Below, one piece after another: positions 34,237 through 43,650 of a DNA stretch of 64,000 nucleotides. The stretch is from an uncultured Pelagibacteraceae bacterium (GTDB taxonomy: Bacteria > Pseudomonadota > Alphaproteobacteria > Pelagibacterales > Pelagibacteraceae). The notes under the pieces were generated by a model. That model was not told the DNA's origin. It was given only the letters and a program-made list of their open reading frames with translations, and did not search any database. The stretch's first letter is position 1. Each line of letters opens with the position of its first letter. A program made the position numbers and the translations under genes. The DNA lies in assembly GCA_902596675.1 (NCBI GenBank), contig CACJUO010000001.1:53517-117516 (forward strand), given 5' to 3'.

Positions 34237-35511
34237 GTGTCAGCTGAAAACATTTCATACGATTTACAAAGATTCGCAGGTATTAAAAGAGATTATACTC
34301 CTGAAGAAGTTGAAAGATTAAGAGGATCAATCAAAATTGAGTATTCTATGTGTAAAATGCAGTCCCAAAAGCTTTGGAAACTGCTTAATACAGAAGCCTA
34401 TGTTAATACACTTGGATCACTTTCAGGAAATCACGCAGTACAGCATGCAAAAGCTGGTTTAAAAGCAATTTATTTAAGTGGTTGGCAAGTTGCAGCTGAT
34501 GCTAACAGTGCTGGAGAAATGTATCCTGATCAATCTTTATATCCATATGATAGTGCACCAAAATTAGTTGAGACAATGAATAATTCGCTAGTTAGAGCAG
34601 ATCAAATTCAACATATGGAAATGATAGATGGTGACATGGATAAAAGTAAGAGAACTGATTACATGTTGCCAATTATAGCTGATGGTGAAGCAGGATTTGG
34701 TGGACCACTAAATGTATTTGAATTAACCAAAAAATTTATTAGAGCAGGTGCTGCTGGGGTTCATTTTGAAGACCAATTAGCTAGTGAGAAAAAATGTGGT
34801 CATATGGGTGGAAAAGTTTTAGTTCCAACCGGAACAATGGTTAGAAATTTAAAGGCTGCTAGACTAGCTGCCGATATTGCAGATGTGCCATTAATAATTT
34901 TAGCAAGAACTGATGCAAATGCTGCAAAGTTAATCACTAATGATTTTGATGAAAATGATAAACGGTTTTTAACCGGCAAAAGATCAACTGAGGGTTTCTT
35001 TTATGTTAAAGACGGAATTGAGCAGGCAATTTCTAGAGGTCTTGCCTATGCACCATATGCAGATTTAATTTGGTGTGAAACTGCTACTCCAAATTTAGAG
35101 GAAGCAAAGAAATTTGCTGATGCTATACATGAAAAATTTCCTGGTAAAATGTTAGCTTATAATTGTTCACCATCATTTAATTGGAAGAAACATTTATCTG
35201 ATGAGGAGATTGGATCATTTCAAAGAAAGATTGGAGAAATGGGATATAAATTTCAGTTTATAACATTAGCTGGTTTCCACACTCAAAACATTGCAATATT
35301 TGAATTAGCAGAAAAATATAAATCAGAAGGCATGACAGCTTACTCAAAAATTCAACAGCATGAATTTGCTAGAGAAAAAGATGGATACACAAGTGTAAAA
35401 CATCAAAGAGAAGTAGGCACATCATATTTTGATGCAGTTTCAAATACAATAAGCTCAGGTAAAAGCTCAACTACAGCAATGGAAGGCTCAACTGAGTCAG
35501 AACAGTTTTAG
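34237..35511 (+). CDS. aceA: Isocitrate lyase
   Basis: Glyoxylate-shunt enzyme splitting isocitrate into glyoxylate and succinate; 424 residues. The catalytic loop [14 protein letters not shown] is intact, with [10 protein letters not shown] before it and [14 protein letters not shown] after it. The start is a GTG at 34237 preceded by the ribosome site GAGAGGGG about five bases upstream, and [14 protein letters not shown] is a normal N-terminus. Divergent from a RamB/ScfR-type regulator and preceded by tandem operator-like repeats, so expression is probably tuned to C2/fatty-acid or propionyl metabolism. Malate synthase is not in this window. Confidence 0.97.
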   Translation: MSAENISYDLQRFAGIKRDYTPEEVERLRGSIKIEYSMCKMQSQKLWKLLNTEAYVNTLGSLSGNHAVQHAKAGLKAIYLSGWQVAADANSAGEMYPDQSLYPYDSAPKLVETMNNSLVRADQIQHMEMIDGDMDKSKRTDYMLPIIADGEAGFGGPLNVFELTKKFIRAGAAGVHFEDQLASEKKCGHMGGKVLVPTGTMVRNLKAARLAADIADVPLIILARTDANAAKLITNDFDENDKRFLTGKRSTEGFFYVKDGIEQAISRGLAYAPYADLIWCETATPNLEEAKKFADAIHEKFPGKMLAYNCSPSFNWKKHLSDEEIGSFQRKIGEMGYKFQFITLAGFHTQNIAIFELAEKYKSEGMTAYSKIQQHEFAREKDGYTSVKHQREVGTSYFDAVSNTISSGKSSTTAMEGSTESEQF

Positions 35512-35522
35512 ATGATAGATTA

Positions 35523-35813
35523 ATGTTTACTAGTGGTCTTCTTTTAATAGTAAGCTATCTTTTATTTAGATATTCAGTTCAATGGATTCAATATTATAAT
35601 CAAACTGATCCTAGAATGCCCAACTCCATATGGCGTTATACTTGTGATTATAAAGTTATCGGTGTAAGAGATATCTGCGACCTAGATGATAAGCCATTTG
35701 TAAGACAAAGACGTAAAAGAGATAAAATTGTTACAATAATGTATTTTATTGTGGTCCTTGCTTTTGTTTTTTCTATGTATTTTATGGCGAGTTTATTAGG
35801 ACTAATTCTTTAA
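35523..35813 (+). CDS. Small membrane protein of unknown function
   Basis: A 96-residue protein I do not recognise. Hydrophobic segments lie at about residues 2-20 and 70-94, separated by a polar region with WIQYYNQTDPRMPN, two Cys (YTCDYKVIGVRDICDL) and a strongly basic RQRRKRDK just before the second helix, which would place that side in the cytoplasm. It begins 11 bases after aceA and may be co-transcribed. Its 3' end overlaps the convergent DjlA-like gene by 12 bases. Confidence 0.65.
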   Translation: MFTSGLLLIVSYLLFRYSVQWIQYYNQTDPRMPNSIWRYTCDYKVIGVRDICDLDDKPFVRQRRKRDKIVTIMYFIVVLAFVFSMYFMASLLGLIL

Positions 35814-36524
35814 TTTTTGAACCTGATCCCATGCTGAATTGACAGCTCTCATTTTCACTTTGCTCTTATCTATTACTTCTTGAGGAACACCTTTACTTAA
35901 TAAAAGGTCTGGATGATGCTCTTTGCTAAGTTTAATATAACGTTTTCTTATTTCTTCGAGTGAATCATCAGGCTTACTCTCTAAAACAATATAAGGGTTC
36001 AGTTTATCTGATGACTTTCTGCTTTCTTTAATTCCATTAATTTGAGTCTGATTTAATCCAAAAATTCTTGCTATATCTTCTATCATTGTTAATTCATTGT
36101 CACTTATTTGTCCGTCAGCTTCAGCAATATAAAAAAGAGTATTAATTACCTCCTCTAATACATTCATATTTCCTCTATAAACTTCTGCAATTTGTTTAGC
36201 ATATGGTTCATACCCGGTACTTTCCTCTTTAGCTTTATTGAAAATTTTACCAACCTGATCTAACTCACTTTCAGGTATTTTTAGTTTATCTTTAACCGCA
36301 ATTAATTCTTCACGACTAACTTGTCCATCTGCTTTACTTAGTTTTGCTGATAAAACAATTAAAGAGAGTGCAAATATTTGTTGAGGCTGTGCAAAAGATC
36401 TAAATCCACCACTTGATCTGGCTCTTGACATTTTTCCACCGATTAAGGATCCTAGAAGCATACCGAAAGGTCCACCAATTGAAAAACCTAGCATTCCACC
36501 AATTATGCTTCCCCATATTGCCAT
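35802..36524 (-). CDS. DjlA-like TerB and J-domain protein
   Basis: A 240-residue protein with a Gly-rich hydrophobic N-terminus (about 4-30, GGMLGFSIGGPFGMLLGSLIGG), a TerB-like helical domain (about 50-165) carrying two ADGQ(V/I)S acidic motifs, and a C-terminal J domain (about 175-238) with the HPD motif in EHHPDLL. This is the DjlA layout, a membrane-tethered DnaK co-chaperone. Its start codon overlaps the stop of the upstream gene by one base (TAATG), implying coupling. Confidence 0.87.
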   Translation of the reverse strand: MAIWGSIIGGMLGFSIGGPFGMLLGSLIGGKMSRARSSGGFRSFAQPQQIFALSLIVLSAKLSKADGQVSREELIAVKDKLKIPESELDQVGKIFNKAKEESTGYEPYAKQIAEVYRGNMNVLEEVINTLFYIAEADGQISDNELTMIEDIARIFGLNQTQINGIKESRKSSDKLNPYIVLESKPDDSLEEIRKRYIKLSKEHHPDLLLSKGVPQEVIDKSKVKMRAVNSAWDQVQKLKN

Positions 36525-37210
36525 TACTCAAAACTCCTTAATCTATATTCCCAGTTACCCATTTTATTATAAGTTACTTTTAATATTAAATTATTTTCTG
36601 GATTATACCAAACATCAAATTCAAATTTTTTCTCATCAGAAAGACTTTCATCATTTGATTTAATATTAAAGTGTTTAGTTGAATATTCTTTACCATTAAT
36701 ATCAATGCGTTCATCCCCTATTAAACTTACAGTCTGTTTTTTTATACTCCCTGATAAAGGACTGATTTGTTTACTAGCTTTTAAAATTTTGTGGTTCCAC
36801 CAATTCCCAATTGTACAATCTAAACTGGCTTCACCCTTGTACGATGATCCATCTATAACGAATTTATTTATAGATTTATCATAATTTAAATTTACATATT
36901 TCTCTTTATCATTTTGAAAAGTATTAGATTTAAAAAAAACTAATTTATCTTCTTTGTACTTTTCTATTGTCTCACTTAATATCGAAAAAACTGTTATGCC
37001 AAATAACTCTACTTTAAATTTAGTATAGTTTTTTACGACAAATAAATCTTCATCAAATTCAAAGAAGTAATTGGTGCTACCAATAACTTCATTATTTCTT
37101 AGAACATCCATCTCAATTTTTTTAAGACCTTCATAATGACTGCTATGTGCCATCACTTTAGAAGCAAACATGATAATTATTGATACGATAATAAAATGTC
37201 TCATTTTCAT
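36524..37210 (-). CDS. Secreted protein, probably DUF6134 family
   Basis: A 228-residue exported protein: signal peptide 1-21 (ending KVMA), then a beta-rich body with EMDVLRNNEVIGSTNYFFE, GNWWNHKIL and FDVWYNPENNLILKVTY. The WWNH tract and the order of strands resemble the DUF6134 group, but I am not certain of the family. Two starts are possible, MKMRHF or MRHF six bases on. It is coupled to the DjlA-like gene, so a periplasmic role in folding or surface maintenance is conceivable but unproven. Confidence 0.7.
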   Translation of the reverse strand: MKMRHFIIVSIIIMFASKVMAHSSHYEGLKKIEMDVLRNNEVIGSTNYFFEFDEDLFVVKNYTKFKVELFGITVFSILSETIEKYKEDKLVFFKSNTFQNDKEKYVNLNYDKSINKFVIDGSSYKGEASLDCTIGNWWNHKILKASKQISPLSGSIKKQTVSLIGDERIDINGKEYSTKHFNIKSNDESLSDEKKFEFDVWYNPENNLILKVTYNKMGNWEYRLRSFE

Positions 37211-37249
37211 AGATTTTAGTTAAAGAAAGTATAAATAATAGCGAAATAT

Positions 37250-37897
37250 ATGTTCCTTACTATCAAAAATATTCCTAAAGTCTCATGGAGTTCTCACGAA
37301 ACTTTTAATTTAAAGCCAAAATTATCTACCTTATTCTTTCTTTGTTTTGGTCTAATATTATTTGGTTTTGGTGAAGCCTTAGTCGTTATTTCATTTATTG
37401 GTAATTCTCCATGGACTGTGATGGCACAAGGAATTTCAATCAATTCAGGATTATCCATTGGGATTGTCACTTTTATAGTAAGTGTTGTCGTTTTATGTTC
37501 ATGGTTTTTCTTAAAACAAAAACCTGGTCTTGGTACCATATTCAATATCGTAATTATTGCAGCAATGTTAGATATAACAATTTCATTAATATCAACCCCT
37601 GAAACTTACATTATGAAATTATTAATGGCTGCAGTAGGCGTTATGTTAGTTGGAGTGGGAAGTGGTATTTATTTAATAGCTAATCTAGGTCCAGGGCCTA
37701 GGGATGGTTTAATGACTGGTTTACAAAAAAAAACTAATCTACCGATTGCTGTTGTGAGAGCCATTATAGAAATTTCTGTAGCTTCAGTTGGTTGGTATTT
37801 AGGAGGAACAATCGGAATTGGAACTCTAATGTTTGCTTTTGGAATTGGTCCTTGTATTGCTTTAAGTTTATATATTATCGATAGAATAATGAACTAG
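37250..37897 (+). CDS. YczE/YitT-type integral membrane protein
   Basis: A 215-residue membrane protein with about five helices after a 25-residue polar N-terminus. GFGEALVVISFIGNSPWTVMAQGIS and NLGPGPRDGLMTGLQKKTN are characteristic of the YczE/YyaS family, which is widespread and without a firmly assigned transport substrate. Monocistronic; divergent from the DUF6134-like gene by 39 bases and convergent with typA, sharing CTAG (37894-37897) as both stops. Confidence 0.82.
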   Translation: MFLTIKNIPKVSWSSHETFNLKPKLSTLFFLCFGLILFGFGEALVVISFIGNSPWTVMAQGISINSGLSIGIVTFIVSVVVLCSWFFLKQKPGLGTIFNIVIIAAMLDITISLISTPETYIMKLLMAAVGVMLVGVGSGIYLIANLGPGPRDGLMTGLQKKTNLPIAVVRAIIEISVASVGWYLGGTIGIGTLMFAFGIGPCIALSLYIIDRIMN

Positions 37898-39720
37898 GTA
37901 GCAGTATTTTGTTTTTCACTTCTTTTTCTTTCGTGAGGGTCCAGAATTGCTTTTCTGAGTCTGCAAGATTTAGGTGTGATTTCTAATGCTTCATCTGTGT
38001 TAAGCATACTTAATTGTTCTGCAATCGTCATTTGTCTTACGGGTGTAAGAACAATATTTTCATCAGTGCCTTGTGTTCTCATATTCGTAAGTTTTTTCCC
38101 TTTCATAACATTAATTATCATATCGCCTGGTTTAGGAGCTAAGCCAACAATCATTCCTGTATAAACTGGATCATTATGTGTAACAAACATTTCTCCTCTA
38201 GCTTGCAAATTAAAAATTGAAAATGCAACAGCCTTACCTTGATCCATAGAAATTAAAGCACCATTTCTTCTTCCTTCCATGTCTCCCTCGAAATCTCCAT
38301 AAGAGTGAAAAATTCTATTGATAACACCAGTCCCTTTGGTTAATGTTAAAAATCTGCTTGTGTATCCCATTAAACCTCTTGTTGGTGCTTGAAAAATAAG
38401 TCTTTTTTTATTTTTTCCAGTATCTTTTAGTTCAATTAATTTACCTTTTCTTCTATTCATAGAATCTATAATTCTTGACGAGTATTCTTCATCCAAATCC
38501 ATAGTTACTTCTTCAATAGGTTCTAACTTTTTTGAATTTGCATCAGTTTTAAATAAAACTTTAGGAGGACTTACAGTCATTTCAAAGCCTTCTCTTCTCA
38601 TTTGTGTTAATAAAATTTCAAGCATTAACTCACCTCTTCCACTTATCTCAAATGCATCTTTGTTTGCGTTTTCTGAGAAAGAAATTCCAACATTGTTTTG
38701 AGCTTCTAAAATTAGACGATCTCTAATTTGAGTACTTGTTAATTTTTTACCCTCAGTTCCTGCTAATGGTGAGCTATTCACGGTTATTTTTATTGACATT
38801 GTTGGTGGATCGATAGGTGTTGCCTCAATAGGTTCATTTACCTCTAAATCACAAATAGTATCTGCTACATTTGCATTTTCTAATCCAGCTATAACTACAA
38901 TATCTCCAGCCTCTCCAATTTCAATAGGGACTTTTTTTGTGCCCTCATATCTAAAAATTTTTGTAAGCCTGCCTTCATCAACTTTTTCACCTTTTAAATT
39001 GATTGCCTTAATTTGTTGATTTGCTTTTGCTGTTCCTTGTGAAATTCTTCCTACTAAACTTCTACCTAAAAAGTTGTCAGCATAAAGTAGTGTTGATAGC
39101 ATCGCAAATGGTTTTGATCTATCAAATTCTGAGGGCTTTACGTGATCTAAAACTAAATCTAATAGTGGGTTAAGATTTTCTCTTGGTCCAACAATATCTT
39201 TAGAAGCCCAACCAGATCTTCCACTTGCATACAAAACAGGAAAATCTAATTGTTCCTCATTCGCGTCTAAACTAACAAATAAATCAAATGTCTCATTCAA
39301 AACTTCATCAGCTCTTTGATCGCTTTTGTCTAATTTATTTATAACAACAATTGGTTTTAATCCTTGTTTTAATGCTTTACTCAATACAAATTTTGTTTGA
39401 GGCATCACGCCTTCAGCGGAGTCTACTAAAAGTAATGCACCATCTGCCAAACTCAAAACTCTTTCAACCTCTGCTGCAAAATCTCTATGGCCAGGAGTAT
39501 CAATAATATTTATTCTATTATCTTTCCAATTAATCGAAGTAGGCTTAGCAAGAATTGTAATTCCTCTTTCTTTTTCTAGCTCTCCAGAATCCATTAATCT
39601 TTCATCAACTACTTCGTTGTCTCTAAAAGAACCACTCTGTTTCATCAAATTATCAATCAGTGTTGTTTTTCCATGATCAACGTGAGCAATGATAGTGATA
39701 TTTCGAATATTATTATTCAT
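37894..39720 (-). CDS. typA: Translational GTPase TypA/BipA
   Basis: Ribosome-binding GTPase of 608 residues, needed for growth and ribosome assembly under stress and cold in other bacteria. G1 AHVDHGKTTLIDNLM, G2 region RGITI, G3 DTPGHRDF, G4 NKLDK are intact. The C-terminal part includes VSPPKVLFK and the family-specific GYTSRFLTLTKGTGV and RRNGALISMDQGKAVAF. It follows groEL on the same strand reading away from it; the 95 bases between (39721-39815) hold the groEL terminator and the typA promoter region. Confidence 0.96.
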   Translation of the reverse strand: MNNNIRNITIIAHVDHGKTTLIDNLMKQSGSFRDNEVVDERLMDSGELEKERGITILAKPTSINWKDNRINIIDTPGHRDFAAEVERVLSLADGALLLVDSAEGVMPQTKFVLSKALKQGLKPIVVINKLDKSDQRADEVLNETFDLFVSLDANEEQLDFPVLYASGRSGWASKDIVGPRENLNPLLDLVLDHVKPSEFDRSKPFAMLSTLLYADNFLGRSLVGRISQGTAKANQQIKAINLKGEKVDEGRLTKIFRYEGTKKVPIEIGEAGDIVVIAGLENANVADTICDLEVNEPIEATPIDPPTMSIKITVNSSPLAGTEGKKLTSTQIRDRLILEAQNNVGISFSENANKDAFEISGRGELMLEILLTQMRREGFEMTVSPPKVLFKTDANSKKLEPIEEVTMDLDEEYSSRIIDSMNRRKGKLIELKDTGKNKKRLIFQAPTRGLMGYTSRFLTLTKGTGVINRIFHSYGDFEGDMEGRRNGALISMDQGKAVAFSIFNLQARGEMFVTHNDPVYTGMIVGLAPKPGDMIINVMKGKKLTNMRTQGTDENIVLTPVRQMTIAEQLSMLNTDEALEITPKSCRLRKAILDPHERKRSEKQNTAT

Positions 39721-39764
39721 GGTTGAGGTTCTTATACATTTATACTTTTAATTGAAAGCAAAAA

Positions 39765-39790
39765 AAAAGGGCAGAGTAATCTGCCCTTTT
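39765..39790 (-). terminator. Rho-independent terminator of groESL
   Basis: Inverted repeat AAAAGGGCAG / CTGCCCTTTT with loop AGTAAT, starting 25 bases beyond the groEL stop. On the minus strand the hairpin is followed by a run of eight or more T, a canonical terminator. The loop size and core design match the terminator at 19908-19931. Confidence 0.88.
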
Positions 39791-39815
39791 AAATTTTAAA
39801 GTTAGACTTTTTTGA

Positions 39816-41788
<1,973 letters not shown>

Positions 41789-41812
41789 AATTACTCCTTT
41801 AAATTAAGGTTC

Positions 41813-41841
41813 ATATAGATGCATGTGACTATTATTTCAAG
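41813..41841 (-). promoter_or_regulatory. Candidate RpoH (sigma-32) promoter of groESL
   Basis: On the minus strand a perfect CTTGAAA (41841-41835) is followed after 13 bases by CATCTATAT (41821-41813), close to heat-shock -10 elements. The transcript would start near 41805, about 17 bases before the groES ATG, leaving no room for a leader thermometer. Confidence 0.6.
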
Positions 41842-41908
41842 ATCTGCACTGAAATATATCGATGAGAAAATTCAAGAATTTATTAGATTTTTAAGCTATA
41901 TCTGGATA

Positions 41909-42724
41909 ATGAGTAAAAATTTAGAAGAATCAGGCTTAAAATCGATAGTAAGTAAATATGACTTATTTTTCATAGATATCTGGGGAGTAGTACACAACGG
42001 AATAAAGCTACATGGAAATGCTGTTAAAGTTTTAGAAGAATTATCCAATAATAAAAAAAAATTCATATTATTGACAAATGCTCCTAGACCCAACCTTACT
42101 GTAATTAATACTCTAAAAAAAATGGGGTTAAGTAATTTTTTTGATACAGTTTTTACATCTGGAGAAGCAGCAAGAAGGTATCTTTTAGAAAATTTCAATA
42201 ATAAAAAATTTTTTCACTTAGGACCACCAAGAGACTTTGATTTATTTAAAACTTTTGAAAATAATAAAGTGCTTAATATAGAGGACTCTGATTATTTATT
42301 ATGTTCAGGTCTTTTTGAAGAGCACGAAGATGACTTAGATTATTACAAAACCTTTTTATCAAAGCATATTTCTAAAAAAATGATATGCACTAACCCTGAT
42401 TTAATAGTTGATCGAGGTGATAGAAGAGAATATTGCGCAGGCTCTATTGCAAAATCATTTGAAGAAATTGATGGCAAGGTTATTTATTTTGGAAAACCAT
42501 ATCCACCTGTTTATGAAATCGCGGCAGATGTAAATAACAAAAAAATATTATGTATTGGTGATAATTTAAATACAGATATAAAGGGTGCAAACATACAAAA
42601 TTTTGATTCATTGCTTATTACAGGTGGTATACATAGACAAGAAATTTTAAAATTATCAATTGAAAATGTACTTAAAAATTACGAAGCAAAAATTGACTAT
42701 TTTCAGAAAGAGTTAAAATGGTGA
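41909..42724 (+). CDS. HAD-superfamily subclass IIA hydrolase (TIGR01459 type)
   Basis: Phosphatase-like protein of about 271 residues. Motif I is FFIDIWGVVHNG, motif II LLTNAPRP, and motif III/IV CIGDNLNTDIKGA; the cap has FTSGEAARRYLL. Members of this alphaproteobacterial group have unknown substrates. I start at the ATG at 41909 (MSKNLEESGL) because the motif I distance is then normal; the frame stays open to an ATG at 41819 that would add 30 residues and overlap the groES promoter. The stop overlaps ribF by seven bases. Confidence 0.85.
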   Translation: MSKNLEESGLKSIVSKYDLFFIDIWGVVHNGIKLHGNAVKVLEELSNNKKKFILLTNAPRPNLTVINTLKKMGLSNFFDTVFTSGEAARRYLLENFNNKKFFHLGPPRDFDLFKTFENNKVLNIEDSDYLLCSGLFEEHEDDLDYYKTFLSKHISKKMICTNPDLIVDRGDRREYCAGSIAKSFEEIDGKVIYFGKPYPPVYEIAADVNNKKILCIGDNLNTDIKGANIQNFDSLLITGGIHRQEILKLSIENVLKNYEAKIDYFQKELKW

Positions 42725-43650
42725 AAATGTTAAAGATTTTTGAAAATTTTAATATTCCTAATAAATTTAAAAAATCAATTATCTTAATTGGTAACTTTGA
42801 CGGCTTACATTCAGGGCATCAAAAATTATTTGAGTTAGCTAAAAAATATAAAACAAAGTATAAATCTAAATTAGGCGTAGTCACATTTGATCCTATTCCA
42901 AAAATGTTTTTTAATACAAAGATTAAAAACTATAGAATATCAAATTTTAATCAAAAAGTTATTTATTTAAAAAAATTTGGTGTTGATTTTGTAATTAATA
43001 AAAAATTTGACAAAAATTTTTCCAAAATTGCCTACTATAAATTCATAAAAGATATTTTATCCAAAAAACTTAGATCAAAGTTCATATTTGTCAGCAATAA
43101 CTTTAGATTTGGCCATAAAAGAGAAGGAGATGTAGCACAGCTTAAAAAATATGAGAATGATTTTGGTTATAATTTAATAAATCCAACACCTTTGATGAAA
43201 AATAAAAAAATAATTTCATCAACAATGATTAGAAAGCTGCTTGAAGAGGGAAAGCTATCTAAAGCAAATACTTTTTTAAAAAGAAACTGGGAAATTGAGG
43301 GAAAAGTTCAAAGAGGTAGAATGATGGGTCAAAAAATTGGATTTCCAACCTGTAACATAGATATTGATAATTATGTTATAGCAAAACCTGGCGTTTATGC
43401 TGTAAAAATAAGAATAAATGATAGAAGAAAATTTTTTAAAGGAATTGCTAATTTAGGTTATAGACCCACATTTAATCAAAAAAAAATACTTTTAGAGGTA
43501 AATATTTTTAATTTTTCAGGAAATCTTTATAATAAAAAATTATCTGTAGAATTTTTAAAATTTATAAGAGGAGAAAAAAAATTCAAAGGTATCAGTGAGT
43601 TAAAAAATCAAATAAAAAAAGATATTTTAAAAGCTAAAAAAACACAATGA
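42718..43650 (+). CDS. ribF: Bifunctional riboflavin kinase / FAD synthetase
   Basis: Makes FMN and FAD; 310 residues. The N-terminal adenylyltransferase shows GNFDGLHSGHQKLF and VSNNFRFGHKREGD; the kinase domain shows KVQRGRMMGQKIGFPTCNID and GVYAVKI. A second ATG at 42727 is possible. The gene overlaps the HAD gene (ATGGTGA) and ileS (ATGA at 43647), so it belongs to a tightly coupled run HAD-ribF-ileS-lspA-bamF. Confidence 0.95.
   Translation: MVKMLKIFENFNIPNKFKKSIILIGNFDGLHSGHQKLFELAKKYKTKYKSKLGVVTFDPIPKMFFNTKIKNYRISNFNQKVIYLKKFGVDFVINKKFDKNFSKIAYYKFIKDILSKKLRSKFIFVSNNFRFGHKREGDVAQLKKYENDFGYNLINPTPLMKNKKIISSTMIRKLLEEGKLSKANTFLKRNWEIEGKVQRGRMMGQKIGFPTCNIDIDNYVIAKPGVYAVKIRINDRRKFFKGIANLGYRPTFNQKKILLEVNIFNFSGNLYNKKLSVEFLKFIRGEKKFKGISELKNQIKKDILKAKKTQ

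Noticed and set aside
41819..41908. Longer N-terminus for the HAD protein from ATG 41819
   Set aside because: The extra 30 residues lie before motif I at an abnormal distance and overlap the groESL promoter; kept as a note only.
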